DNA from: Phyllobacterium phragmitis
Lineage (GTDB): Bacteria; Pseudomonadota; Alphaproteobacteria; Rhizobiales; Rhizobiaceae
NCBI RefSeq assembly: GCF_002980495.1
Contig: NZ_PVBR01000016.1
Coordinates: 1-64,000, forward strand
DNA: 64,000 bases
Reading direction: 5' to 3'
A model generated the notes under the pieces. The model had not been told where the DNA came from. It searched no databases and saw nothing but the letters and a program-made list of their open reading frames with translations. Position numbers and translations under genes: made by a program. Shown here one piece after another: positions 1-8,365 of this stretch (position 1 is the first letter of the stretch; every line of letters starts with the position of its first letter).

Positions 1-779
1 ACAACCGCAGCAGGGGACAGAACCCGCTGCATCTGGTTTCAGCCTGGGCCGCACGCCAGCGTCTCGTGCTGGGACAGCAGGCTTGCGCGGAAAAATCCAA
101 CGAGATCACGGCCATCCCCGAATTGCTGGAGCGGCTGGAGCTCACCGGCGCCCTGGTGACCATCGACGCCATGGGCTGCCAGACCAAGATCGCCGCCGCC
201 ATCCGCAACAAGGGCGCCGATTATCTGCTTGCCCTCAAGGGCAACTGGCCCGCCCTTTGCGCCGAAGTCGAGCGCTTCTTCGCCGACGCTGGTCCGGACA
301 CCTGCCAACACCATCAAAGCACGGACAATGACCATGGCCGCCTCGAAATCCGCCGCCATGCCGTCTGCCATGATGTCGGCTGGCTCACCTCTGACAAACG
401 TTTCCCCGGCGAATGGCGGTTCAAGGACCTCGCCATGATCGCAATGGTCGAGAGCGAAACCATACGGGGCGCAAAAACCTGCCTCGAACGGCGCTACTAT
501 CTGTCTTCCGCGACCCTCACCGCACAACAGTTCGCCCACGCCGTGCGCGCGCACTGGCATGTGGAGATCCGCCTTCACTGGGTCATGGATGTCGTCTTCC
601 ATGACGATCTCATGCGCCTGAGAACCCAGAACGGACCCGCCAACATGGCCACCGTCCGCCATATCAGCCTCAACCTCATCCGCTCCATCAACGACAAGGC
701 CAGCCTCAAGGTCAGACGGAAAACGCTCGGATGGGACGACGATTATCTCGAAACCGCAATAACCGCAGCACACAAATGA
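1..779 (+). CDS. ISAs1-family transposase, 5' part outside window
   Basis: DDE-type transposase that would move the surrounding insertion sequence. The reading frame is already open at base 3 (NPLHLVSAWAA) and runs without a stop to 779, so the protein starts upstream of the window and the first in-window ATG at 66 is not its start. Family hallmarks are visible in order: the block around KSNEITAIP, VTIDAMGCQ with the catalytic Asp, the GADYLLALKGN block, and near the C-terminus the HW..E..LHWVMDV..D.. block that holds the last acidic residue. The canonical ENxLHW reads EIRLHW here, so the Glu is kept. Nothing in the visible part looks broken. A 287-codon antisense frame over it is a shadow. 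Confidence 0.93.
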   Translation, partial: NRSRGQNPLHLVSAWAARQRLVLGQQACAEKSNEITAIPELLERLELTGALVTIDAMGCQTKIAAAIRNKGADYLLALKGNWPALCAEVERFFADAGPDTCQHHQSTDNDHGRLEIRRHAVCHDVGWLTSDKRFPGEWRFKDLAMIAMVESETIRGAKTCLERRYYLSSATLTAQQFAHAVRAHWHVEIRLHWVMDVVFHDDLMRLRTQNGPANMATVRHISLNLIRSINDKASLKVRRKTLGWDDDYLETAITAAHK

Positions 780-812
780 TTTTTCAAGCGATTCCCCTGA
801 CGCCGGGCAGTG
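1..812 (+). mobile_element. ISAs1-family insertion sequence, right part only
   Basis: The window opens inside an insertion sequence: a transposase of the ISAs1 (H-repeat associated) family runs in from the left edge and ends at 779. The likely right terminus is near 812, where the strand reads GGGCAGTG; on the other strand this begins CACTGCCCGG, a plausible terminal inverted repeat, but the left end is outside the window so neither the repeat nor a target duplication can be confirmed. The boundary is an inference. Confidence 0.7.
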
Positions 813-902
813 TCGCAGTTTGAATTTCGGCTTCTGGTGGAGAAGCGGATTGGCGGCTTTTGGCTGCATTGGCGGATTAAGCGGTCTTTGCGATCTCGCC
901 AA

Positions 903-1856
903 TCAAACGCCGAAGGATTGGGCCTGCCCTTGCCACCCGGTCGATCGCAGAAATTGCTCCCATGTTAGGCTGTTCGAATTTACTTTTCGACTCCATGCGA
1001 GATCACGATCCTTGCGATAATAGCCATATTCGGTCGCATATTCCGCCATCCCCAACAGCTCGCGCACCAAGAGTTCGTTTGCCGCAAAATCGGGGAAGTG
1101 GTGTAGCAACCCCTCTCGGGTGTAAGCCGAACTGTATGCAGCCTTCCGACCCGTAACGCGGGTGAACGTGGCAACCATTTCCTCGGGCGAGAGAATGTCG
1201 CCGATGACCGGCATGGACTTGCCTGCATATTTCTCCGGATGGGAGAATATCTTCAGGACCGCGGGGCCGGTTGCACTCGTGGGATCGACAAAGGGAGCCC
1301 GGAAATCCTGTGGCAGATAGATCGGAAATACTAGGGTGTCGCCCTTCATGCGCGGCGTGTAGTATTCAAGCAGATTGGTATAAAAGAAGGCCAGTATGAT
1401 GAAGGAGCTTTGCACAGGAAGAGCGCGAATATAATCCTCAACGTTCGCTTTGTCGGTAAAATGCGGAGCGAATTTTTTTCCGTGTGTGATTTGATCGACG
1501 TTTTCCAAACTGCTGAAAACAAGATGCTGGACGCCCGCCTCAACGGCCGCATCGGCTAATTCCTTGCCAAGTGCGGCTTCGTGGGTATCTGGAGGCGCGA
1601 TGGGAGGCGTCATAAGGAACGCGCCGTGGGAACCTTCAAAGGCCCTCACCATCATCTGTTTTTGCCCCAGCTCCAACGGCACGCTCATGAGTTCCGCACC
1701 GTTATGCGCCAGGCTTTGCGCCTCCGCCGAGTCTACGCGGCGAGTCAGCGCCCGGACGCGGTAATTCCCGCTTTCCAGCAAGGATCGTGCGGCGCTGCGA
1801 CCTTGCTTGCTCAAGGCACCGACGATGGTGATAAGGGGCTTGTGAGTTGGCGACAT
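903..1856 (-). CDS. NmrA-like NAD(P)-binding protein
   Basis: Atypical short-chain dehydrogenase of the NmrA/HSCARG type, about 317 residues, probably a cytoplasmic NAD(P)-binding redox sensor or quinone/azo-type reductase; substrate unknown. The N-terminus has a Rossmann strand followed by a glycine motif in variant form (GALSKQGRSAARSLL, where GATGxxG is usual), then the RALTRR segment expected at the NADP phosphate. The upstream ATG at 1868 has no ribosome binding site, whereas the ATG at 1856 follows GGAG at a spacing of six, so the shorter form is chosen. It is transcribed away from the LysR gene at 1954, a common arrangement in which the regulator controls the enzyme gene. Confidence 0.82.
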   Translation of the reverse strand: MSPTHKPLITIVGALSKQGRSAARSLLESGNYRVRALTRRVDSAEAQSLAHNGAELMSVPLELGQKQMMVRAFEGSHGAFLMTPPIAPPDTHEAALGKELADAAVEAGVQHLVFSSLENVDQITHGKKFAPHFTDKANVEDYIRALPVQSSFIILAFFYTNLLEYYTPRMKGDTLVFPIYLPQDFRAPFVDPTSATGPAVLKIFSHPEKYAGKSMPVIGDILSPEEMVATFTRVTGRKAAYSSAYTREGLLHHFPDFAANELLVRELLGMAEYATEYGYYRKDRDLAWSRKVNSNSLTWEQFLRSTGWQGQAQSFGV

Positions 1857-1953
1857 CACGCTCTCCATTGGTTGGCTTGTGGGTTAGCCGGAAAGCTATT
1901 CATCGCGCGAGTTATTCGGTAGATAGTAGGAACGTATAGGATAGTTCCAATAA
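1857..1953. promoter_or_regulatory. Divergent promoter/operator between NmrA-like gene and LysR gene
   Basis: Short gap between two divergent genes, so both promoters and any LysR operator must lie here. An imperfect inverted repeat, GGAAC (1929-1933) and GTTCC (1944-1948) with ten bases between, lies just upstream of the LysR start and could be part of a binding site. The assignment is by position and symmetry only. Confidence 0.4.
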
Positions 1954-2868
1954 ATGGATAAGTCAGCGATCACGTTGGAGAGGATGCGCAGCTTCGTCCG
2001 CGTTGCAGAGCGTGGCAGCTTTTCTGCCGTGGCCCGCGAACAGGGCGTCGGCCAAGCGACCATCACCCGCCATATCACAGAGCTGGAGGGCGCGCTTGGC
2101 GTGACCCTTCTCAGTCGGACCACCCGGCGCGTCACGCTCACGGCCGAGGGCACGGATTACGTCGATAATGCGCGCACTATCCTGCGCCTTGTGGACGAAG
2201 CGGCCGATGACGTTCGCAGCGCGGGTGATCGCTTGGATGGAAAAATTCGGGTTTCCTGCACCGCCGCGTTGGGGGTGCAGCATGTCCAGCGAGTATTGTT
2301 CGCGTTTCAGGATCAGCATCCAAATGTGAGCATCGACCTCAGACTGTCCGACGTGCAAATCGATTTGGTCCGGGAGGCGGTGGATATTGCAATCAGATTG
2401 GGGCCACTTGCCGACAGTTCCATTCAGCGCAAGGCCATCGGTAATTCACGGCGGTTGCTGGTGGCTTCACGCGCCTATCTGGAAGAGCACGGACGCCCGC
2501 AGAGGCCGGATGATTTGCGGCACCATCAGACGATCCGCATGAGCAACGTAGTCGGAAGCGACATGCTCGTTCTCCACCCACAGGAGGGGCGGCCTTGCTC
2601 GATACCGTTCGACGGTCGGCTGCTGGTTGATCACGGCCTCGCCGCCCGGGAAGCCTTGATACAGGGGCGTGGCATCGCTCCCGCTCATGTCTGGTTGGTG
2701 GACGACCTTCTGCAGGCCGGGGCGGTGGAGCAGGTATTACCAGACTACGCGCCAGAGCCAGTGCCGCTATCCATCCTCATTGTACCCGGCCGCGCACGCA
2801 TCAAGCGCATCCGCTCGCTGATCGACACGATTAGTGCTGCCCTCAAGGCATTGCCCGGTATTGGGTAG
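1954..2868 (+). CDS. LysR-family transcriptional regulator
   Basis: DNA-binding regulator of 304 residues, the normal length for LysR proteins. The N-terminal helix-turn-helix is clear (residues about 8-65: LERMRSFVRVAERGSFSAVA, then QATITRHITELE and LLSRTTRRVTLTAEG), followed by a linker and a periplasmic-binding-like effector domain (DIAIRLGPL motif near residue 145). This sequence resembles the CrgA/DmlR-like branch that often stands beside an oxidoreductase. It is divergent from the NmrA-like gene at 903-1856 and most likely controls it. The inducer cannot be read from sequence. No strong ribosome binding site is visible before the ATG. Confidence 0.9.
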   Translation: MDKSAITLERMRSFVRVAERGSFSAVAREQGVGQATITRHITELEGALGVTLLSRTTRRVTLTAEGTDYVDNARTILRLVDEAADDVRSAGDRLDGKIRVSCTAALGVQHVQRVLFAFQDQHPNVSIDLRLSDVQIDLVREAVDIAIRLGPLADSSIQRKAIGNSRRLLVASRAYLEEHGRPQRPDDLRHHQTIRMSNVVGSDMLVLHPQEGRPCSIPFDGRLLVDHGLAAREALIQGRGIAPAHVWLVDDLLQAGAVEQVLPDYAPEPVPLSILIVPGRARIKRIRSLIDTISAALKALPGIG

Positions 2869-3274
2869 TGGTATGTCCGCATCCGGCGACTAAACCGGCG
2901 AAGTCTTATGGCCGATATGGGGTCGCATGCGGCTTTCCGAAAAACGGTCGTTTGTCGGAAGGCGAATAACGCGATGCATTTTGTTCGCTATCTGGCACGA
3001 AAGTTTCGGCGCAATTTGGCACCATCGGCAATGGCCGGAGGGGGTGGAAGGAGCCGACGCTCCACGCGAACGCCAGAGACGACCGCAAATGCGAACGAAG
3101 CTGCCGTTCCTTGACGATCTGATCACCTGTGGCTACACAGATACTGTCTGAAACAGGTTAGGTCGGGAAGGTTGGCCCGGCCCCCGTGCGAGCGGGTCCT
3201 TCCGTTACCTTGGTGGCGGCCCAAGACTATCAATGCGCGTGCATGGTGCATGCGCTGATAGAGAGGGTATGGAC
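2869..3274. other. Non-coding stretch, nothing recognised
   Basis: About 400 bases between the LysR gene and the VOC gene. Short open frames occur on both strands but none has a ribosome binding site with convincing protein features. It lies in the accessory block next to the insertion sequence and may contain decayed sequence that I cannot identify. Confidence 0.4.
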
Positions 3275-3697
3275 ATGCAGCACCAGATTTCTGTCATCAC
3301 ACTCGCCACCACCGACCTTTCCCGGTCGCGTCGCTTCTACACCGAAGGTTTCGGCTGGTCGCCAGTCTTCGAGAATCACGAAATCGTCTTTTATCAAATG
3401 AACGGATTCGTTCTGGGAACATTTCTGAAGCGATCTCTGGAAGAAGACATGAAGCGTCCCGGCCTGCTCCTGCCGGGAGCTTTTTCTCTGGCGCATAATG
3501 TCGCGCGCCGAGAGGATGTCGAACCTGTAATAGCATGTTTAGCGAAAGCCGGTGGCCGGGTCATTCGTCCGGCCGACGAACCTCCACATGGCGGATTCCG
3601 CGGCTATGTGGCAGATCCAGACGATCATGCTTGGGAAATCACCTGGAACCCTGCATGGTCCATAGACGAGAACGGCCACGTCACCTTTGGATTGTGA
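3275..3697 (+). CDS. VOC-family (glyoxalase/bleomycin-resistance fold) protein
   Basis: Small single-domain protein of about 140 residues with the paired beta-alpha-beta-beta-beta modules of the vicinal oxygen chelate fold: ITLATTDLSRSRRFYTEGFGW at the N-terminus and the closing strand GYVADPDDHAWEITWNP typical of the family, where the Glu of WEI is a usual metal ligand. Members include glyoxalases, dioxygenases and antibiotic-binding proteins, so the substrate cannot be told. Two in-frame ATGs lie at 3269 and 3275; the GAGAGGG at 3261-3267 is correctly spaced only for the second. The gene stands alone, in the accessory block near the insertion sequence. Confidence 0.82.
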   Translation: MQHQISVITLATTDLSRSRRFYTEGFGWSPVFENHEIVFYQMNGFVLGTFLKRSLEEDMKRPGLLLPGAFSLAHNVARREDVEPVIACLAKAGGRVIRPADEPPHGGFRGYVADPDDHAWEITWNPAWSIDENGHVTFGL

Positions 3698-4080
3698 CCG
3701 GATCGACTTGGCGTTGATGCCAGCTATCGGCGTTCGCCGCTTCTTTGCGATCGTCTCGGAAGGGGTCGCATTCCGGCCGACCTGTCGCAAATGTCAGGCG
3801 CAAAATGAGCGGGATTCGAAGCGGTTCCACCACGTTGATCAGATCGCCACCGCTGTATCGCTCGATATGAACCAGTGGTGGAGCCCATCGGGGGCTTTCT
3901 TCAATCGTGTGCCTAAAGCCATCGGTATATTGGTTGCGACAGCTGTTGCGGAAATCCTGGGAGGCGGCTGGGGCGGCGGGCCTTGTGGGGAGATGGGCGC
4001 CTTCGATAAACTCAGGAGCCCAAAGGGGGCGCATCAGCTTTTCGGCTTGCCGAATACACCTCATCGCAAGACGCTTGCGA
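3698..4080. other. Non-coding stretch upstream of nothing recognisable
   Basis: About 380 bases between the VOC gene and the 3' end of lpxK, which runs toward it. Open frames of about 127-147 codons exist on both strands but have no ribosome binding site, signal sequence or recognisable motif. I see no terminator with a T-run for lpxK. It may be the junction between the core envelope operon and the accessory block. Confidence 0.4.
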
Positions 4081-5109
4081 TCATCCCTTTATCCGCCGTT
4101 GACGATAGCGTTCCTGCGTCGCCTCGATGATACGCCCGGCGATATCAGGCTGATCGAAAGCCAACTCGACATCGACAACGCTGAGCTTTTCCAGGAATTG
4201 CTTGGGCGTGCCGAGCCCCGTGGCAAGGCGGACATGGTCCTTGGCCGTGGTCACCAGGCCAAGATCGGCGGCAGCGGCGGTCTGCATCAGTTCGCCGATC
4301 TCCTCCTGACTGTAGGGATGGTGATCGGGGAAGGTGCGGGTCAGGGCCGGCACGCCGCCCATTTCGCTGAGACTTGCGAAAAACTTGTCGGGATTGCCGA
4401 TGCCGGCGAAGGCGAGAAAGCGCCTGCCGGAAATCAGCTTCGCGGAACTGGGAGCAAGACGCGCCTCATAGATCGGCTTTGCCGCCCGCGCCGCCTGCCG
4501 GATCACCCTGTCCGCGCCGCTGCCCGTCCCGATCTTGAGGAGCGCGTCGGCCTTGCGCAACTGATCGATCAGCGGGGCGCGCAGCGGCCCTGCCGGTATG
4601 ACACGGCCATTGCCGACGCCGCGGCTCGTATCCACTGCGATGAGCGCGTAGTCGATATGTAGCCGCGCGCTCTGGAAGCCGTCATCCATGATGAGGAAAT
4701 CGCATCCCTCGCCGATCAACAACCTGGCTGCGGCGATGCGATCCGGCGAGACCGCGACGGGCGCATGGCGGGCGAGCAGCAGGGGTTCATCGCCGGTGAG
4801 CCTGGCGCTGTCATGGACGGGATCGACAAGGTGAACGCCGGAAAACCCGCCGCCATAGCCGCGTGAGACGATCCCCGGCTTCAGCCCCTTTGCCAGCGCT
4901 GCTTTGGCAAAGGCGATGGCTGTCGGCGTCTTGCCGGCGCCGCCCACCGTGAAATTGCCGACGCAAAGGACCGGCACCGGCACTTTGGGCGGGACGGCAC
5001 GCAACAGCCTGCGCCGGGCGGCGGCGCCATAAAGGGCGGAGAGCGGCGAAAGGACGAGGGCGCGCCAGTCCGGCTTTTCCCACCAGAATGGAGGAGCCTC
5101 GCTTGCCAT
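4081..5109 (-). CDS. lpxK: Tetraacyldisaccharide 4'-kinase LpxK
   Basis: Phosphorylates the 4' position of the tetraacylated lipid A disaccharide at the inner membrane, using ATP, to give lipid IVA. The 342-residue length fits the family. Visible features are the N-terminal membrane-proximal segment, the P-loop GNFTVGGAGKTP at residues 51-62, the SRGYGG segment shortly after, and the conserved DDGFQ motif (MDDGFQSARL). The start codon overlaps the waaA stop by one base (TGATG) and follows AAGGG at a spacing of eight, so the two genes are translationally coupled. Lipid A phosphorylation and Kdo addition are consecutive steps, in keeping with the operon order. Confidence 0.96.
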   Translation of the reverse strand: MASEAPPFWWEKPDWRALVLSPLSALYGAAARRRLLRAVPPKVPVPVLCVGNFTVGGAGKTPTAIAFAKAALAKGLKPGIVSRGYGGGFSGVHLVDPVHDSARLTGDEPLLLARHAPVAVSPDRIAAARLLIGEGCDFLIMDDGFQSARLHIDYALIAVDTSRGVGNGRVIPAGPLRAPLIDQLRKADALLKIGTGSGADRVIRQAARAAKPIYEARLAPSSAKLISGRRFLAFAGIGNPDKFFASLSEMGGVPALTRTFPDHHPYSQEEIGELMQTAAAADLGLVTTAKDHVRLATGLGTPKQFLEKLSVVDVELAFDQPDIAGRIIEATQERYRQRRIKG

Positions 5110-6428
5110 CAGCGCGACCCTTGTGTTCCCGTCAACTGCGCCTGGACAATCAGCGGCTGGATGAAAGGCTCAAGCGCAACCAATGTGCGTTCAAGCGATC
5201 CGCGCATATCGTCGACGGTCCGGGCGGCGGCGGCGATCATCTCCTGGCGCTGCGTCTCGTTGTTGAACAGGAAATTGACCGCGCCCGCCAGCATCTCGCG
5301 GTCGCGAACCAGCTTCGCACCGCCATTCTTGATGAGCCGCTGATAGGAATCGCGGAAATTCTGGACATTGCGGCCCGACAGGATGGCGGTGCCGACCATG
5401 GCCGGCTCCAGCGGGTTTTGCCCACCCTCGCCGGTTAGGGAGCGGCCGACAAAGGCGATATCGGTGAGCCTGAGATAAAGCCCCATCTCGCCGATCGTGT
5501 CGCCGAGGAAGACATTGGTTTCCGGGGTGATCGGGTCATTGCGGCTCCTCACCGCCACATTGAGACCACGCGCGGTCATCATCGCCTCAAGGGCTGCGGC
5601 ACGGTCGGGATGGCGCGGTACGATGATCGTCAACAGATCCTTATGCCGGGTCTTCAGCATGTCATGGACCTCGACGGCAATCTGCTCCTCGCCCTGATGG
5701 GTGGAGATCGCCGCCCATGTCTTGCGCTGGCCGATCTGCGCCTTGAATGCCGCAACCGCCGCCTCATCGGCGGGCGGGACGACGGCGTCGACCTTCAGAT
5801 TGCCTGAAACAACCACCGGGCGGGCGCCAAGCGTGCGGAACCGCTCGCCGTCGACCTCCGACTGCGCCACCACGAGCGCGAGGTTCTCGAACAATGCCTC
5901 GGCCAGCGAGGCGCGTTTCTTCCATGCGGCAAACGAACGGTCGGAAAGCCGCCCATTGACCAGCACCTGCGGCACACGGCGCGCGCCGAGTTCGAGGATC
6001 GTCATCGGCCAGATCTCGGATTCGCAGATCACGGCGAGGTCCGGGCACCAATGGGTCAGGAATCTTTGGACCGCAGGCTTGAGATCAAGCGGGACATATT
6101 GATGGATCACCCGGTCCTGCAGCCGCTCGGCAACGAGCTTGGCCGATGTCACGGTACCCGTGGTCAGCACCACATGGATATCCATCGCGATGATGCGCTC
6201 GATCAGCGGGATGACCGCGGAGGTTTCACCGACGCTTGCCGCATGCACCCAGACCAGCGGACCATCGGGCCGCGGGACGCTGGCCTTGCCATAGCGCTCC
6301 CGGCGGCGGGCGTGGTCTTCCTTGCCTCTCGATGCACGGAACGCGACGTAGGCGCCAACGGCCGGGTAGACGGCGGCCCCGCCCCAGCGATAGGCGGTGA
6401 GGATCGTGCGGGCCCATTTTTCGCTCAT
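5109..6428 (-). CDS. waaA: 3-deoxy-D-manno-octulosonic acid transferase WaaA
   Basis: Adds Kdo residues from CMP-Kdo to lipid IVA on the cytoplasmic face of the inner membrane; GT30 family glycosyltransferase of 439 residues. An N-terminal hydrophobic anchor is followed by the VWVHAASVGET motif with the catalytic acid, then WP.. (CESEIWPMTILE), a nucleotide-sugar binding C-terminal half with VPRHPDR and the LTGEGGQNPLEPA segment typical of the family. The start ATG overlaps the stop of the upstream acyltransferase (ATGA) and follows GGAG at a spacing of eight. It lies in the middle of the envelope operon, directly before lpxK. Confidence 0.95.
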   Translation of the reverse strand: MSEKWARTILTAYRWGGAAVYPAVGAYVAFRASRGKEDHARRRERYGKASVPRPDGPLVWVHAASVGETSAVIPLIERIIAMDIHVVLTTGTVTSAKLVAERLQDRVIHQYVPLDLKPAVQRFLTHWCPDLAVICESEIWPMTILELGARRVPQVLVNGRLSDRSFAAWKKRASLAEALFENLALVVAQSEVDGERFRTLGARPVVVSGNLKVDAVVPPADEAAVAAFKAQIGQRKTWAAISTHQGEEQIAVEVHDMLKTRHKDLLTIIVPRHPDRAAALEAMMTARGLNVAVRSRNDPITPETNVFLGDTIGEMGLYLRLTDIAFVGRSLTGEGGQNPLEPAMVGTAILSGRNVQNFRDSYQRLIKNGGAKLVRDREMLAGAVNFLFNNETQRQEMIAAAARTVDDMRGSLERTLVALEPFIQPLIVQAQLTGTQGSR

Positions 6429-7210
6429 GCGACTTGCTCCGGGGCGGCGTGCTCCAGACGGCCATAAGCGTCAGCCGTCACCGCGTTGAGTTTCTCTGTC
6501 AATTCCACCCGCTTTGCCTCGAGCACGGCATCATCGGCGTCCTCCGGCACGAGAACCGGCTCGCATGTAACCACGACCGACCGGCCGAAGGGCAGCGGTA
6601 TGGCCGTCTTGTCCCAGGTTTTTTCCAGAATCTTGCGGCGGGAAAAGGCGTAGCCGATCGGCACGATGGGACGTCCCGAAAGCTTGCCGAGAAGAATGAC
6701 GCCCTGGCCTGCCTCGCGCGCCTTGCCATGCGCGATATCGGCGATGATGGCCGTCGACTTGCCTTGTTTCAAGGCATTCTTCAACGCCAGAAGCGCCCGC
6801 GCGCCGCCCTTCTCTATGCGGCTGCGCGATCCGCGCCCGCCGGAGCCACGCACCGTCTGGAGGCCCAGCCGCTCGGCGACCCGGGCATTGAGTTCGGCAT
6901 CGGCGCTGCGCGAGAACATGGCGACCAGTTCCAGCCCCTCTGGCCGCAGGAACGGCGCCATCAGATGCTGGCCATGCCAGCAGGTGACGATGAGAGGGCT
7001 GTAATCGCGCTTCAGTTCGCCGGGATCCTTGGAACCCTCCAGACGCGGATTGGTGGCGTGGACGAATTTCAGGTAAGCGGAGATCAGCCATACCAGCGCC
7101 GACTTCACCACCGCCGAGCGTGCCAGCGGCCCGCGAATGCTGCGCCAGATATTTTTGGCCGCGCTGTCCTTTCGCGGCCCGGGAGGCGCGATTTCCACGT
7201 TTTCTGCCAT
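6425..7210 (-). CDS. DUF374 lysophospholipid acyltransferase-family protein
   Basis: Predicted membrane-associated acyltransferase of 261 residues, DUF374 type, found next to waaA in alphaproteobacteria and probably acting on lipid A or a phospholipid; the acyl donor and acceptor are not known from sequence. Visible are an N-terminal hydrophobic helix (residues about 30-45), the VTCWHGQHLMAPF segment that carries the candidate catalytic His, the SRSADAELNA stretch, a glycine/arginine-rich loop (TVRGSGGRGS) and the PIVPIGYAFS strand. The start at 7210 is chosen because AGAGGA stands five bases before it; a longer frame back to 7423 runs into the neighbouring gene. The stop overlaps waaA by four bases. 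Confidence 0.85.
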   Translation of the reverse strand: MAENVEIAPPGPRKDSAAKNIWRSIRGPLARSAVVKSALVWLISAYLKFVHATNPRLEGSKDPGELKRDYSPLIVTCWHGQHLMAPFLRPEGLELVAMFSRSADAELNARVAERLGLQTVRGSGGRGSRSRIEKGGARALLALKNALKQGKSTAIIADIAHGKAREAGQGVILLGKLSGRPIVPIGYAFSRRKILEKTWDKTAIPLPFGRSVVVTCEPVLVPEDADDAVLEAKRVELTEKLNAVTADAYGRLEHAAPEQVA

Positions 7211-7247
7211 GCTTCCTCTGGACTTGCCGGCGGTCCGTGACGGACCG

Positions 7248-7520
7248 TCAGCTTCCCTTCCCTGATGCAATCGCATTGGCGGCGGTGGCCGGATCGAGCA
7301 GCCGATGCAGATGCACGATGAAATAACGCATATGGGCGTTATCGACAGTCGCTTGCGCCTTTGCCTTCCATGCGACTTTTGCCGATTCGTAGTCCGGATA
7401 GATGCCGACAATATCGAGATCATCCAGATCGCGGAACTCCGAGCCCGTCAAATTCTTCAATTCCCCGCCAAAAACGAGATGAAGAAGCTGTTTCTTGCCT
7501 TCGCCGTCTGCGCTCATCAT
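7248..7520 (-). CDS. DUF4170 domain protein
   Basis: Small cytoplasmic protein of about 90 residues matching the alphaproteobacterial DUF4170 family of unknown function, normally encoded beside lipid A genes. It has the characteristic order LLHLVFGGEL, then DIVGIYPDYESAKVAWKAKAQ, then a helix ending RYFIVHLHRLLDP. The open frame extends to a TTG at 7532, but GGGA six bases before the ATG at 7520 favours that start. It sits between the monophosphatase-family gene and the acyltransferase and is probably co-transcribed with them. Confidence 0.8.
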   Translation of the reverse strand: MMSADGEGKKQLLHLVFGGELKNLTGSEFRDLDDLDIVGIYPDYESAKVAWKAKAQATVDNAHMRYFIVHLHRLLDPATAANAIASGKGS

Positions 7521-7555
7521 TACAAATCCCAAACAGAGTGAACCGTGCGGAATGA

Positions 7556-8365
7556 TTAGCCGAACGCCGTTTGCGCCACAACACCCAACATCTCGTCGAG
7601 CAACGGACCACTCGCCGCGACCAGCGTGCCGTGCTTGTGGGTCGGGCCGCCGTAACGCAGCCGTTCGGCATCCGCAGTGACGACTTCGCCGCCTGCTTCC
7701 GCCAATATAAGGTCGGCGGCGGCGAGATCCCAGTCATGCGAATTGGGCCGCACGAATGTTCCCGCGATCTCGCCGCGCGCCACCATGGCGATGCGATAGG
7801 CCAGCGACGGCACATAAGGATAAGGCTCGACGCGGCTGCGGAAGTCTTCCGGCAGAAGCGCCAGCGCCGAGCGCGCCATGGCAATCTTCAGCCTGTCCTG
7901 GCTGGCGAGATCGACAACCTTGATGTCGCGCCCGTTCTGGCGCGCACCAGTACCAAGGCTCGCCTCCACCACCTCGCCGCGCGCCGGGCAATCCAGCACG
8001 CCGGCCAATGGCCTGTCATTCTCGACAATGCCGATGCTGACGCACCACACATCCTTGCCGGCGATGAAGGCGCGGGTGCCGTCGATCGGGTCGACCACGA
8101 AAAAGCGGCGACGCACTATTGCGGCGCGCTCGTCGACCGTCTCCTCGGAGATCCAGCCATAGTCCGGCCGCGCGGTCAAAAGCGCGTCTTTAAGAAAGGC
8201 ATCGACAGCCATATCGGCCTCGCTCACCGGTGACTGGCCTTCCTTCATCCAGACTTCCGGGTCGCGGCCGAAAAACCGCATGGCGATGCGGCCGGCCTCT
8301 TGCGCCACCGCACGGATCAGCGCCAGCTCTGCCTCGGGCGTTACGGGGGTCTCAACTTCCGGCAA
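7556..8365 (-). CDS. Inositol monophosphatase-family enzyme (CysQ-like)
   Basis: Magnesium- and lithium-sensitive phosphatase fold protein, 269 residues. The metal-site motifs are all present: SEE at about 73-75, VDPIDGT at 91-97, and WDLAAADLILAEAGG toward the C-terminus. The family includes 3'(2'),5'-bisphosphate nucleotidase (CysQ), inositol-phosphate and histidinol-phosphate phosphatases; the CysQ-like assignment is the most usual for this neighbourhood but is not proved. Translation begins at TTG 8365, inside the 3' end of pmbA, with AAGG eight bases before it, so the two are coupled with a 14-base overlap in different frames. Confidence 0.85.
   Translation of the reverse strand: MPEVETPVTPEAELALIRAVAQEAGRIAMRFFGRDPEVWMKEGQSPVSEADMAVDAFLKDALLTARPDYGWISEETVDERAAIVRRRFFVVDPIDGTRAFIAGKDVWCVSIGIVENDRPLAGVLDCPARGEVVEASLGTGARQNGRDIKVVDLASQDRLKIAMARSALALLPEDFRSRVEPYPYVPSLAYRIAMVARGEIAGTFVRPNSHDWDLAAADLILAEAGGEVVTADAERLRYGGPTHKHGTLVAASGPLLDEMLGVVAQTAFG

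Noticed and set aside
39..902. 287-codon minus-strand frame over the transposase
   Set aside because: Antisense shadow of the ISAs1 transposase, which has clear family motifs on the plus strand.
3681..4130. Open frames of about 127-147 codons on both strands before lpxK
   Set aside because: No ribosome binding site, no recognisable domain, and the two strands give equally poor proteins.
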